Below, one piece after another: positions 43,785-54,025 of a DNA stretch of 64,000 bases; the stretch's first letter is position 1, and each line of letters begins with the position of its first letter. This DNA is from Thiocapsa bogorovii (lineage in GTDB: Bacteria > Pseudomonadota > Gammaproteobacteria > Chromatiales > Chromatiaceae), in assembly GCF_021228795.1 (NCBI RefSeq), contig NZ_CP089309.1, positions 434,001 to 498,000 of the forward strand. Direction: 5' to 3'. The notes beneath the pieces were generated by a model. That model had not been told where the DNA came from, made no database searches, and was given only the letters and a program-made list of their open reading frames with translations. Made by a program: the position numbers and the translations under genes.

Positions 43785-45548
43785 CTATCCTCCGACCTCT
43801 TCCCGCGCCTCGTTGATCAGCCTCCGAATCGTTGCGGTCAGCTCCTGATCAAGCGCTGAGAAGGCCTCCCAGTCGCCCTCTTCGATCTCCTCGCCCATGC
43901 GCATGAGGCGACGGAAGACGGGTTGATCGCGGATCGCCTCGGGTGCGACGCCGGCATCGAGCAGGCGTTCGGAGCCTTCGATGAAACTGCCGATCAGGCG
44001 CATCATGACCGCTTGGCGCGACGGGCTGGCGTAGCGGTCGTTGATGGAGTACGCGGACTGGCGCAGGAAGCACTCGTTGACGAGTTGGGCGCAGATGAGC
44101 ACGAGCCGCTGACGCGCGGGCATGGCGTCGCGACCGATGATGCGGGCCATGCGCTCCAGGCGGGCCTCGTCCTCCAAGAGCGTTAGAAAGCGTCGACGCA
44201 GCTCCTGCCAGCGTGTACATCCGGTGGTGTGCCACCAGCGCGCGAGGTTTCCGGCGACCAGGCTGTAGGATTGCAGCGGGTGAATCGCCGGATAGAAGCG
44301 CGCTTGGGCACGCTTGGCGTCGAGGCCCCAGAGCGAGCCGACGTAGCGCCGGGTATGCGTGGTCACGGGTTCGGAGAAGTCGCCCGAGGGCGGACTGACC
44401 GCGCCGAGCAGCGTCACCGATCCGGTTTCCCCGCCCAATGTGCGCACCCGTGCTGCGCGCTCGTAGAAGTCGGCCAAGCGACTGCTGAGATAGGCCGGAT
44501 AGCCGGCCTCGCCGGGCAGCTCGCCGAGTCGGCCGGAGACCTCGCGCAGGGCCTCGGCCCAGCGACTGGTGGAGTCCGCCATCAGGGTGACGTTCATGCC
44601 CTGGTCGCGGAAATACTCCGCCACCGTAATGCCCGTGTAGATACTGGCCTCGCGTGCCGAAACGGGCATGTTCGAGGTGTTGGCGATCACGACGGTGCGC
44701 TCGAGCAAGGGGCGCCCGCTGCGCGGATCTTCCAGCTCGCTGAACTCGGCGAGCAAGCCCGCCATCTCGTTGCCGCGCTCGCCGCAACCGACATAGACGA
44801 TGACATCGGCGTTGCACCACTTACCGACGGTCTCGAGCAAGACCGTCTTGCCGGTACCGAAGCCGCCCGGAATAGCCCCGGTGCCGCCGCGCGCGACCGG
44901 GAACAGACAGTCGATGACGCGCTGCCCGGTCAACATCGGCTCGTCCGAAGGCAGACGCGCCTGTACGGGCCGCGGCACCCGAACCGGCCACGCGTGAGTC
45001 ATGGCGACCGCGAGACGTCGACCGTCGGCGGCGTCCATCCAGCAGATCGGCTGGTCGTCCGGGTACTCGCCGGCGTCGGCAATCGCGGACACACGCCCGC
45101 CGGGCAGATCCGCGGGCACCAGGCAGCGCTGAGCGATGCCCGTCCCGTTCGCAACCTCGCCGATCGCTGCTCCGGGACGCAGGGAGTCGCCGACGCAGAT
45201 GCTCGGGGTGAAGTGAAACCGCCGGGCGGCGTGGACCTGCATCCCCGGCTTGACGTAGGGATCGGCGATATCCGCGATGGGGCGCAGCAACCCGTCGAAG
45301 ATCCCGGCAAGAATGGCGGGCCCGAGCCGGATCGAGAGCAGCCGACCGGATCCCGTGACCTCGATCCCGGGCCTCAGGCCGCTGGTGTCCTCGTAGAGCT
45401 GGACGGTGATCTCGTCGCGGGCGATCCGGATCACCTCGCCGAGAAGTGCCTGATCACCGACGGTGACCGACTCGCGCAGACGGAAGGCTCCGTCGGGACG
45501 TGCCCGCAGGACGGGGCCGCTGATCCAGGTGGTTTCCGCCGTGCTCAT
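43785..45548 (-). CDS. ntpA: V-type ATPase catalytic subunit A (operon 1)
   Basis: The 587-residue subunit has the P-loop GGFGTGKTVLLETVGKW (about residue 228), VGCGERGNEMAGLLAEF and MADSTSRWAEALREVSGR. The non-homologous bulge region of A subunits precedes the P-loop. It hydrolyses or makes ATP in the soluble head. Its start overlaps subunit E by four bases. It is clearly diverged from the operon 2 copy, so the two are not a recent duplication. Confidence 0.94.
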   Translation of the reverse strand: MSTAETTWISGPVLRARPDGAFRLRESVTVGDQALLGEVIRIARDEITVQLYEDTSGLRPGIEVTGSGRLLSIRLGPAILAGIFDGLLRPIADIADPYVKPGMQVHAARRFHFTPSICVGDSLRPGAAIGEVANGTGIAQRCLVPADLPGGRVSAIADAGEYPDDQPICWMDAADGRRLAVAMTHAWPVRVPRPVQARLPSDEPMLTGQRVIDCLFPVARGGTGAIPGGFGTGKTVLLETVGKWCNADVIVYVGCGERGNEMAGLLAEFSELEDPRSGRPLLERTVVIANTSNMPVSAREASIYTGITVAEYFRDQGMNVTLMADSTSRWAEALREVSGRLGELPGEAGYPAYLSSRLADFYERAARVRTLGGETGSVTLLGAVSPPSGDFSEPVTTHTRRYVGSLWGLDAKRAQARFYPAIHPLQSYSLVAGNLARWWHTTGCTRWQELRRRFLTLLEDEARLERMARIIGRDAMPARQRLVLICAQLVNECFLRQSAYSINDRYASPSRQAVMMRLIGSFIEGSERLLDAGVAPEAIRDQPVFRRLMRMGEEIEEGDWEAFSALDQELTATIRRLINEAREEVGG

Positions 45549-46174
45549 GTTTCGACCCCTGCACCCTTCGGGTGCCGTGCCAATACCGCCAACAGGCGCG
45601 CCTCCAACCGTCGGCGGTCACGCATCAGACCTTCGAGGCTTGCATCCAGCACGGCGCCCTGTGTCTCGATGACGAGGCCGGCAGACACGGCGCCGTCGGC
45701 CCGAAAATGCGGCGCCTGACCCAAGACCTGGGTCAGCTCGGCCTCGAACGGTTCCCATTCGGCCGCTGACCAATCGGGCGGATGGCGCACCGTCCAAAGG
45801 CCTGTCGGGAGCAGTCGCTGCGCTTGCTCGATGGCATGCCTCGACCAGATCGCGCGCGTCTCTTTCACCGCCCAGCGCCTGCTCAGCGCCTCGTGCAGAC
45901 GCGGCCACGCCAGATCCAAGAGTCGCGTGTTGGCCCGATCGCCGCTCGCACGTAGACGGGTATCGCGCTCCGCACGAGCGGCGTGGAGCCGGGACCGCGC
46001 ATTCGCCCGTTCCGAAACGACGCGCTGGTGAAGCTGCGCGCGTGCGCGTCGGTAAGCGTCGGCGAGCAGGGTCTTCGCCTCGGCGCGCGCCGTCTCCAAG
46101 AGCGTCCGGCACTCCGCGTCCCGATACTCCTGAACCAGGGTCAGCAAACCACGTTCGCGCTCCTCGAGCTTCAT
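45545..46174 (-). CDS. ntpE: V-type ATPase subunit E (operon 1)
   Basis: The 209-residue protein has a long N-terminal coiled coil (KTLLADAYRRARAQLHQRV) and a globular C-terminal part (AVLDASLEGLMRDRRRLEARL), as in peripheral-stalk subunit E. It overlaps subunits F and A by four bases each. Similarity is weak in sequence, so the call relies on layout and position. Confidence 0.75.
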   Translation of the reverse strand: MKLEERERGLLTLVQEYRDAECRTLLETARAEAKTLLADAYRRARAQLHQRVVSERANARSRLHAARAERDTRLRASGDRANTRLLDLAWPRLHEALSRRWAVKETRAIWSRHAIEQAQRLLPTGLWTVRHPPDWSAAEWEPFEAELTQVLGQAPHFRADGAVSAGLVIETQGAVLDASLEGLMRDRRRLEARLLAVLARHPKGAGVET

Positions 46175-46467
46175 TCGGCCATCCCCAAGCGGCGCCGCAC
46201 ATCGGCGACGAGATCCGGTGCAGCAACGCGGTTGCGTACGTCCGGGACGACGAGGACCAGCGGCCAGGTCGCCAACTCCGCCTCTCGCAACTGCTCGGGC
46301 GGCAGTGTGGCCGCAATCTCAGCCGTCATGACGATGACCCGGGACTCCTCGCACAGCCGCTGAAAGAGCGCACGCACATCCTGAGGCTCGGGGCAGTGAA
46401 CCTCGACCCCCGCGAGCCGGAACCCGAGCCCGCTGACCTCGTCGCCGAGAAAGGCACAGGTCACCAT
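46171..46467 (-). CDS. V-type ATPase subunit F (operon 1)
   Basis: The 98-residue Rossmann-like protein (VTCAFLGDEVSGLGFRLAGV, RVIVMTAEIAATLP) matches subunit F of the central stalk. It lies between K and E, as in operon 2. Confidence 0.82.
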   Translation of the reverse strand: MVTCAFLGDEVSGLGFRLAGVEVHCPEPQDVRALFQRLCEESRVIVMTAEIAATLPPEQLREAELATWPLVLVVPDVRNRVAAPDLVADVRRRLGMAE

Positions 46468-46480
46468 CGCGATCCGCCCC

Positions 46481-46939
<459 letters not shown>

Positions 46940-47078
46940 TCATAAAAAATAAATCCCTTCTCAACCGCATCCCCGCGAAGGCTCGTGATTGCACCCAATG
47001 TCGATCTCACTCGAACATGCGCGTCTGGCTCTGGACGCTGTTCAGCGCGCGTGGAACCGCCGACGGACCCAGGTCCGC

Positions 47079-48911
47079 TCACGCCGCATCCTGGACGGCC
47101 TCCCGCACAATGGGCGGCGGCGCCGGGAGCGGCCGGAAGACCCTCCCGGTGCCCTGCAGGAAGCGGTTGAAGAACTCGAACAGCACGAGCCGCGTGGTCT
47201 GAATCGAGACCACCAGCCCTTCCAAAAGGATGATCAGGAGATTGCCCAGGATCATGATGAGGATCCCGGCCCAGAGCGGTACCGCATCCGCCATCGTCAC
47301 CACGGCGACCGAGAGTGCCGAATGCGCCAACGCAAAGGCGCCGACGCGGGCGAACGAGAGCGTATTGACCAGGATCTGGACGCCCGACTCCAGGAGGTGG
47401 CCAATGGCGGCGAGACCGCCGAGCAGGGCGCGATGGACCATGAAGGCGCCGATCAGGTACCACGCCAAACCGAGCAGCGCGACCCAGCCGAGGCCCGGGC
47501 GGAAAACCGTCGCGATCAACCCCAGATAGAGGACCAGAAAGCCCAGATCCTGCATCAGCCAGCGCCCGAGCTCGCCGCGCCAGAGTGCGCTCAGGCCCGA
47601 TAGAAGATGGCCCAAACTCAACAACACGACGGCGAAGAGCAGAGGGACGCCGAGCAAGGTCAATGGATCATGCAGCGGGTGCATCCAGAGTGCGGGGATG
47701 ATGTCCTCGCGACCGAAGAGGCTCCCGAACAGGACCCCGAAAACCATCGCAGAGCCACCGCCGAGCACCATCAGGCGCGCCTCCGGCCAGCGCCGCTGCA
47801 ACCAAAGCCCGACGCCGACCAACACCGCGCCCTGCCCCACGTCGCCGAACATGTAGCCGAACAGCAGGGGCACCACGACGATCAGCACCGGCGTCGGATC
47901 CGCCTCGTCCGAGCCCGGGACACCCAAGGCTCGCGCGAACAACTCGAACGGACGCATCCAGGGCGGATTGTCGAGGATCTGCGGCGGACGCTTGCCGGGC
48001 GGAGGGTTGGTCAGGCGCAGCAACGCGCGGGTCCGTCCCGAGTCGAGGGCCGCTCGGAGCCGCTCGCCGCCGAGATCGTCGGTCCAACCCGTGACCCAAA
48101 CCAGAAGCTCGCCGGCGCGTTCCAGACAGCCGACATGTTCGGCAAACCAAGCCAGCCCGGCGACCTCGCCCAGCGTGTCGCCGAGATCGTATTCGTCGAA
48201 CAGGGTGTCCAGCTCCGCCTTCAGATAGACGACCCGCGTCGAGAGAAACTCCCGCCGCGCACCGATCCTTGCCAGCGAATCGCGCGCATCGCCCTTCAGC
48301 CAGGGCGGCCGCTCGATGACCCGTCCCTTGGCCGCCTGCACCAAACGCTTAACCGCGTCGAGCCGATCGCGCGGACCTAGAATCATGGCGCAATATTCGT
48401 CGCCCCAGGGGATCTGACGCGGAATGACGTCGTCCGGCAACTGCGGCCGCGCATCCCTCGGCAAGATCGTGCAGAAGGTCCCGAGAACCGGTCCGCTGCG
48501 CGCCACCGCGCCGAAGTCGAGCGGACTGTCGATGATCTTGCCGATCACTTGCGCCAACCATTTGAGCCGGGTCAACTCCTCCTCGCAGGACTGGAGGATG
48601 TCGATCAGCGGATCGGCCTCGTGCCGCCACGCCCCGATCCGCGCCAGAGCGCGCTCCAAGACGACGTCGGGCGACTCGACCAACATCTTGCGGCGCAGCC
48701 GTGCGCGCTCCCAATAGCGTGCGTAGCGCACCCTCAGCGCCTCGTAGACCCCGAGCCCTTCGGAGAGATACTCGAGCGAGAAATCCCCGCAGACCCGATC
48801 GCGGATCTCGATCTCCACCGCGCCGGTGCGCGCGAGCTCGGTCACGGTGCGCACGCTTTCGCGCCGTGGGCACAGCACTTCGAACCAGCGCGTGGAAGCA
48901 GGACGCAACAT
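47079..48911 (-). CDS. ntpI: V-type ATPase subunit I/a (operon 1)
   Basis: The protein has 610 residues. The N-terminal 330 are soluble with coiled coils and link to the peripheral stalk; the C-terminal part has seven or eight helices. The essential arginine is in NTLSFARVGAFALAHS. Other landmarks are VVPLLFGYMFGDVGQGAVL and GVLFGSLFGREDIIPALWM. It starts at ATG 48911, overlapping the C subunit stop; the longer open frame upstream is a shadow of that gene. Confidence 0.92.
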   Translation of the reverse strand: MLRPASTRWFEVLCPRRESVRTVTELARTGAVEIEIRDRVCGDFSLEYLSEGLGVYEALRVRYARYWERARLRRKMLVESPDVVLERALARIGAWRHEADPLIDILQSCEEELTRLKWLAQVIGKIIDSPLDFGAVARSGPVLGTFCTILPRDARPQLPDDVIPRQIPWGDEYCAMILGPRDRLDAVKRLVQAAKGRVIERPPWLKGDARDSLARIGARREFLSTRVVYLKAELDTLFDEYDLGDTLGEVAGLAWFAEHVGCLERAGELLVWVTGWTDDLGGERLRAALDSGRTRALLRLTNPPPGKRPPQILDNPPWMRPFELFARALGVPGSDEADPTPVLIVVVPLLFGYMFGDVGQGAVLVGVGLWLQRRWPEARLMVLGGGSAMVFGVLFGSLFGREDIIPALWMHPLHDPLTLLGVPLLFAVVLLSLGHLLSGLSALWRGELGRWLMQDLGFLVLYLGLIATVFRPGLGWVALLGLAWYLIGAFMVHRALLGGLAAIGHLLESGVQILVNTLSFARVGAFALAHSALSVAVVTMADAVPLWAGILIMILGNLLIILLEGLVVSIQTTRLVLFEFFNRFLQGTGRVFRPLPAPPPIVREAVQDAA

Positions 48912-49690
48912 CAGGAATCCAGATGCCCCCCGTCGAAGAGCGCCCGACTGATCAGGGCCCCTCGCAGCCGCTCGAGATCCAAGAAGACGATCGCGAGATA
49001 TGCGAAGAGTGCGACGGGCTGAACCGGATGTTGGTGGAAATAGGCACGCAGGCGATCCCGCAGGGCTTCGCGCAGCTCCCACGCGGAGGCGGCAGGCGCA
49101 CCGCGGAAGCGATCCAGATGGTCTTGGACCAGCCGCGAGAATCCGTCCAGATCGCGCCGGCAACGGCCTCCACAGGTCGGCCAGCGCTCGCGCCAAGCCG
49201 CTTGCCAGCGCTCGCCGAGATCGCGCGACGCACTGCTCGCCTCGGTTTTCGCCAACAGCGCGGCGAGCCCGTGCGCCTCCCAAGCCTGCGTATCAAGAGC
49301 ACCATCCTCGCCGACCAGTCCACGCAGCCGGACGTCCAGGGTCGACCAGTCCGGCAGGGTTTCGCGGCGCGCCAAGTGCTCGAGCTGCGACAACCAAGGC
49401 AGCCAGGCCACCCATTCGATCGCTGCCCGCCAGCGCTTGGGCGACCAGTCGGCGACGTGCACTGCCGTATCCAGCGCCAGGGCGCGACAGCCGCGATCCA
49501 GCTCATGGGCCTGACTCAACCCGGAGAAGGACCTGACCCAATCGACCAGCCCGGTGACGCGCGCCTCTTCCAGATAGGCTGCCAGGGTGCGTGCGCTGGA
49601 CAGGCGCTGCCAATCCGCCGCGGTAGGCAGCCGTGAGAAACGCGCTTGAAGGCGGGCCTGGGCGTAGGCGAGACGGGGGCCGGGGTTCAT
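48911..49690 (-). CDS. ntpC: V-type ATPase subunit C-like (operon 1)
   Basis: This 259-residue helical protein begins LAYAQARLQARFSRLP, like V0D/AC39-type C subunits that form the socket between the central stalk and the c-ring. It is shorter and more diverged than its operon 2 partner (356 residues). It overlaps the G/H-like and I genes by four and one bases. The call depends mainly on position plus the N-terminal motif. Confidence 0.72.
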   Translation of the reverse strand: MNPGPRLAYAQARLQARFSRLPTAADWQRLSSARTLAAYLEEARVTGLVDWVRSFSGLSQAHELDRGCRALALDTAVHVADWSPKRWRAAIEWVAWLPWLSQLEHLARRETLPDWSTLDVRLRGLVGEDGALDTQAWEAHGLAALLAKTEASSASRDLGERWQAAWRERWPTCGGRCRRDLDGFSRLVQDHLDRFRGAPAASAWELREALRDRLRAYFHQHPVQPVALFAYLAIVFLDLERLRGALISRALFDGGHLDS

Positions 49691-50061
49691 CGAGGAGCGC
49701 CCTCGCGACCCACGAAGCCGACCGCAGCTCCGATCATCTCGTCGGCGAGAGCGCCGATGGCTGCGTCCAATCGAGCATCGTCGGCGGCGTCGAGGCCCTC
49801 GCCGAGCGGCTCGACCACACGGTCGAGTAGCTCGGAGAGCGCGTGCTGCAGACTCGTGTCTGCGATCCGCTGAACAGCGAGGAGGCGTCGGTCGGTCCGC
49901 TCGACGAGGCGACGCGCATGGTCTTCGGCATCGGCCAGCAGTCGATCCGCTTCGATCCGACAGGCCGAGACCGACTCGCGAGCGGCTGCCTCCGCGGCCA
50001 GTGCTCGGTTGAACGCGGCATCGATCCGCTCCAGGTCAGCATCGGAGGGCTGCTTGATCAC
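49687..50061 (-). CDS. V-type ATPase G/H-like coiled-coil subunit (operon 1)
   Basis: About 124 residues from GTG 50061, almost all coiled coil (ADRLLADAEDHARRLVERTD). It fits the stalk partner of subunit E. The frame is open to 50214, but that would cover the divergent control region, so the GTG with GGAG upstream is preferred. First gene of operon 1. Confidence 0.65.
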   Translation of the reverse strand: MIKQPSDADLERIDAAFNRALAAEAAARESVSACRIEADRLLADAEDHARRLVERTDRRLLAVQRIADTSLQHALSELLDRVVEPLGEGLDAADDARLDAAIGALADEMIGAAVGFVGREGAPR

Positions 50062-50399
50062 GCCGCGTCTCGCTCCATCGCGCCTCGACCGCGTTCCCGG
50101 GATGGCGAGGACCAAAGCCATCGGGCCTCGACCGCGCCTCTCCGTCCCTCGTACCCGTGCATTCCACTCGGGAACCGGTTTCGTTAGAATACGATGATAT
50201 TCTAGTTCAGGCATCGCAGGATGCGGGGCGACGGCACTCGTTGGATTTGATCCGTGTCAGCTTCGTGACCGATTGCCTCGCCGGCGTGTGCGCATCGAGG
50301 CCGATCGAGGGACAACACCTCGCATCGTCGCGCGCATTTTGCCCGGTCTTCGGTTAAGGTAACGCCCCGTACCTCTGTTGTTCTGGCAGGTAGACCACG
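50062..50399. promoter_or_regulatory. divergent control region of the two V-ATPase operons
   Basis: About 340 bases separate the first genes of the two operons. A perfect 7-bp inverted repeat (TAGAATA-N6-TATTCTA) sits at 50185-50204 and could bind a shared regulator. I see no strong -35/-10 pair. The plus-strand gene has GGCAGG ahead of its ATG. Confidence 0.4.
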
Positions 50400-50717
50400 A
50401 TGGACGACACCCTCCAACGCCTTCTTGAAGCCGAGATGCGCGCCGAGAAGATCGCTCAGCAGGCCGAGGCCGAGCAGGAGCGGACGATTCAAAAAGCGAT
50501 GGCGGATGCCAAATCCGAGAACGATCGCTTCACCGCCAGGATCCCGGATCTGCATCGGGGCTTTATCGCCAAGGCCGAGGAACGCGCCGAGCAGAACGTC
50601 GCGGAGCTTCGCCGTCGATACGACGAGCGTCACGTCCAATTGCGCGACCAGGCCGAGCGCCGCGAGGGCGAGGCGTTGGATGCCGCCTTTCAGGTCTTGA
50701 TCGACCCCGATCGCTGA
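50400..50717 (+). CDS. V-type ATPase G/H-like coiled-coil subunit (operon 2)
   Basis: The 105-residue protein is one long charged helix (EAEMRAEKIAQQAEAEQERT, ELRRRYDERHVQLRDQAERR), like the G/H subunit that pairs with E in the peripheral stalk. First gene of operon 2, mirroring operon 1. Confidence 0.72.
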   Translation: MDDTLQRLLEAEMRAEKIAQQAEAEQERTIQKAMADAKSENDRFTARIPDLHRGFIAKAEERAEQNVAELRRRYDERHVQLRDQAERREGEALDAAFQVLIDPDR

Positions 50718-50777
50718 AGGTCGGATACAGGCCTCAACGACGCGCCGACCCACCGGCAGCTTACCCGCGGTGTCTTC

Positions 50778-51848
50778 ATGACCATCATTGCCGATCATGC
50801 CTACCTCAACACCCGCGTCTCCGTGATGGCGACGCAGCTGTTGGAGCCGACAGAGATCGCGGCGCTGGCGCACCTGCCCTTGCCCACCCTGGCGGAGCGT
50901 TTCGGGTTGACCGCCATCCTCGACGCACAACAGTCCACGCGCGCGCGCAGTCGGGCGGTCGAGCAAAGTCTCATCCAGGTCTTACTCTCGGAGCTTCTCA
51001 TCTTGGTTCGGCCGATGAATACGGCCGAGCGGGCTCTCGTCCTCGACTGGGGCCGCAAGTACGCCCTCTTCAACCTCAAGACACTGATCCGCGGCAAGCT
51101 CTACGACCTCGATCAAAAGGAGATCCACGACAATCTCTATGAGCTCCCGGAGTACATGCGATTGTCGGAGGATATGCACACCGATCTCTTCCGTGCCGAG
51201 AACGTGCTGGAGCTCCTGCGGCAGCTGGAGGCCGGGGCCCATCGCACGCTGGCCCGCCAAGCGCGCGAGGTCTACGAGCAACAACGCGAGCCTTTCGCCT
51301 TGGAGGCCGCGATCGATCAGCGGTATTACGCCGCGTTGCAACGGCACGTGATGGCTTTCGGCGACCCGGATCTGGCGCCCTTGAAGCGACTTGTGGGCGC
51401 TGAGCTGGATCGCATCAATTTGTTGTGGCTGCTGCGTTTTCGGTTCTCCTATCAGCTCTCCGCCTCGGAGACCTTCTACCATCTTGTCCCGTCGATGCGT
51501 CTCCTGACGCGGGATCGGCTGCTGAATCTGGCCAATATCGAAACCTTCGAGGGTATCCTCGCGACATTGCCCGCGCCGCTGGATCGGCTGCTTGCCGGCA
51601 GCAAGAACATCGTGGAGATTCAGAAGCGCATCGGCGCCTACGCGGCGCACGAGGCGCATTGGGTCCTGCACCGCACGCGATCGGGCGTCGCGCGCGCATT
51701 GGCCTACCTGATGCTGCGTGAGCGCGACCTACTGTTGTTGTTCGCACTGGCCCAAGGCCAGATCCTGAATCTCCCGTCCGCCGCCATCGAGATCGCGGTG
51801 GAGCTGGCCGAGCCCGGATGTCCCTGGGCAGGCGGTCGAGCCGCCTGA
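50778..51848 (+). CDS. ntpC: V-type ATPase subunit C (operon 2)
   Basis: The 356-residue protein resembles V0D/AC39 subunits, starting YLNTRVSVMATQLLEPTEI and containing LNLANIETFEGILATLP. It is normal length for the family and should couple the rotor to the membrane ring. The ATG at 50778 is the first in frame after the G/H gene. Confidence 0.82.
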   Translation: MTIIADHAYLNTRVSVMATQLLEPTEIAALAHLPLPTLAERFGLTAILDAQQSTRARSRAVEQSLIQVLLSELLILVRPMNTAERALVLDWGRKYALFNLKTLIRGKLYDLDQKEIHDNLYELPEYMRLSEDMHTDLFRAENVLELLRQLEAGAHRTLARQAREVYEQQREPFALEAAIDQRYYAALQRHVMAFGDPDLAPLKRLVGAELDRINLLWLLRFRFSYQLSASETFYHLVPSMRLLTRDRLLNLANIETFEGILATLPAPLDRLLAGSKNIVEIQKRIGAYAAHEAHWVLHRTRSGVARALAYLMLRERDLLLLFALAQGQILNLPSAAIEIAVELAEPGCPWAGGRAA

Positions 51849-51889
51849 TGCGCACCCCGATTCAACATCCAACGCAGAGGGGCTGACAC

Positions 51890-53818
51890 ATGTTGCGGTC
51901 GACACCGATGAAACATGTCCGGCTCCTGGTTCTTACCGAGGATCTTCCGCAGGCATCGCTCGCCTTGGCGGACATGGAGAGCTTTCACCCGGATACCCGC
52001 CCGCCGACCGAGGCCCGACTCGCCGGTCTGCCGGGTCGCGAGTACCGCGAGGTCTTCGCCCAGGCCAATGCCCGTCTCGAGAAGATCGGCAAGTTGATCC
52101 CGGTGCCGGCGACTCCCGAGATCGAGCAAGTCCGTGTGGTCGATTTCGCGGAGCTGCAAACCTTGAACGAATGGCTGGGCAAGGTCTGGAACGAGACATC
52201 CAGCTACGAGGAGGATCTGCGTCGTCTCGACGACGAGGAGCGATTGGTCAAGGACCAGCAAGCCGCTCTGGCCAACTTCGCGCATCTCAACATCGATCTG
52301 GGGATGCTCCGCAGCAAAACGCGTTTCCTGGACTTTTACGTCGGCCTGGTCCCGCGCGAGAACCTGCGCCAACTGGAAGGCGCCATCGGCCTCGCCGGAT
52401 ACATCCTGCACCTTTATATGCAGCAGGGCGAAAACGCCCATGTCGTGATCGTCGGCCCCGCCGGAACCAAAGAGAGCCAGCTCTCCGCCGTGCTCGACGC
52501 CGCAGGCTTCCAAAACTTACCGATTCCGCAGGAGCTCGACCGCAACCCCGCGGAGCTGCAACGCGACCTCGATGCCCAGCGCCGATCCATCGACACGCAG
52601 CGCAAGACCCTGCTTGAGACGCTCGAGCGGTGGTCCGATCCCTTTGCCGGCCCTTTGCTGGAGGCGCGCCGGACCCTCATGCTCGCCGAACCCTTGGTTT
52701 CGCTCGATCCCTCGATCCGCAGCGCGGGCGCCCTCGCCTACCTCGCAGGCTGGGTCCCGGCACGTTCGGCGGAACGTCTCGAGGCACGCCTGCGCGAGTC
52801 CCTGAACCATCCCTTCGAGATGAGCGTGCGCAACCCGACGGCGGACGAGCGCGCCCTGGTGCCGACCGTTCCTGTGAAGAGCCGTCTCCTCGCACCCTTC
52901 GCCATGCTGGTGAAACAATACGGCGTGCCCGAGTACGGCGAGGTCGATCCCACGCCGCTCTTCGCGGTGACCTTCATCTTGATGTTCGGAAGCATGTTCG
53001 GCGACATCGGCCAAGGCGCCGTGATCGCCTTGGCCGCCTGGCTCCTGCGCAAGAAGCTCGGGGGCTTTTGGCCGTTCGGATTGATGGCCGGCCTCTCCTC
53101 GATGTTCTTCGGGGTCCTGTTCGGCAGCATCTTCGGCAAGGAACACCTGTTGCCCGCGCTCTGGATGAGCCCGCTCAGCGACCCGCTCCTGATGATGAGG
53201 ATCGCCTTGGGATGGGGTGTGGTCTTTTTGACCATCGCCTGCCTCCTGGCAATCTACAATCGACTGGTGATCCGCAACTGGTCGGGTGCCGTTTTCGGAC
53301 ATCACGGCGTCGTCAACCTGATCTTCTATCTCGCGCTGATCGGCGGCGCAGTGAACATCGCCACGGCCGGTGAGAGCACAGCCGGGGTTCAGGCGAGCGC
53401 AGCCGATACGTTCGGAACGATCCCACTATTGCTGGTGATCGGCTCGCTTGCCGCGCTCGCCTGGCACAGTTGGCAGCACCAGCAGGCGCCGATCAGCGAG
53501 AAGATCCTGGTGGTCGTGATCGAGACCCTGGAGACCGTGATCGGCTATGTCTCCAACACCTTGTCGTTCCTGCGTGTCGCCGCCTTCAGTCTCAATCACG
53601 TCGCGCTCTCGATCGCCATCTTTACCCTGGCCGGCATGATGGGTGCATTCGGCCATGTCGTGACCCTGATCTTGGGCAACATCTTCGTCATCGTCCTCGA
53701 GGGCGGAATCGTGATGATTCAGGTGATGCGTCTGCAATATTTCGAGGGGTTCTCGCGTTACTTCTCGGGGAACGGCCATGAGTTCGCGCCCTTGAAGTTC
53801 CGGCGTGGATCGGTCTGA
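51890..53818 (+). CDS. ntpI: V-type ATPase subunit I/a (operon 2)
   Basis: The protein has 642 residues with a soluble N-terminal half (two coiled-coil stretches) and about eight C-terminal helices. The ion-pathway arginine is in VSNTLSFLRVAAFSLNHVAL. FILMFGSMFGDIGQGAVI and GVLFGSIFGKEHLLPALWM match operon 1. ATG 51908 (MKHVRLL) is an alternative start with a family-like beginning. Confidence 0.92.
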   Translation: MLRSTPMKHVRLLVLTEDLPQASLALADMESFHPDTRPPTEARLAGLPGREYREVFAQANARLEKIGKLIPVPATPEIEQVRVVDFAELQTLNEWLGKVWNETSSYEEDLRRLDDEERLVKDQQAALANFAHLNIDLGMLRSKTRFLDFYVGLVPRENLRQLEGAIGLAGYILHLYMQQGENAHVVIVGPAGTKESQLSAVLDAAGFQNLPIPQELDRNPAELQRDLDAQRRSIDTQRKTLLETLERWSDPFAGPLLEARRTLMLAEPLVSLDPSIRSAGALAYLAGWVPARSAERLEARLRESLNHPFEMSVRNPTADERALVPTVPVKSRLLAPFAMLVKQYGVPEYGEVDPTPLFAVTFILMFGSMFGDIGQGAVIALAAWLLRKKLGGFWPFGLMAGLSSMFFGVLFGSIFGKEHLLPALWMSPLSDPLLMMRIALGWGVVFLTIACLLAIYNRLVIRNWSGAVFGHHGVVNLIFYLALIGGAVNIATAGESTAGVQASAADTFGTIPLLLVIGSLAALAWHSWQHQQAPISEKILVVVIETLETVIGYVSNTLSFLRVAAFSLNHVALSIAIFTLAGMMGAFGHVVTLILGNIFVIVLEGGIVMIQVMRLQYFEGFSRYFSGNGHEFAPLKFRRGSV

Positions 53819-53843
53819 GCCGGTCGTGCATCGGGAGTAAGGC

Positions 53844-53948
53844 ATGGGACTCATCTACGCGGACATCGAACTGATCAACCCAGCGAGCCCGAATAGACCG
53901 ACGGCAGTCGTCAAGTCTGCCGATCCGTCCGGTGAACCAAACCCTTAA
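53844..53948 (+). pseudogene. N-terminal fragment of a clan AA aspartic protease-like gene
   Basis: A 34-codon frame with a good ribosome site begins GLIYADIELINPASPNRPTA, like the start of small retropepsin-type proteins in purple bacteria and cyanobacteria, but stops before the active-site D-T/S-G. It lies between the I and K genes of the ATPase operon, where no such gene belongs. Confidence 0.45.
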
Positions 53949-54025
53949 TCGCACCGACTCCACGCGCACCGCGAGTCGCCGAAGAAACCTATCGTCACAA
54001 CCGAAACACAACACTGGAGCATGCA

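Noticed and set aside
42412-45719. Long plus-strand frames opposite ATPase subunits A and B of operon 1
   Set aside because: They are shadows; the minus strand encodes complete, well-conserved subunits with P-loop and DSTSRW motifs.
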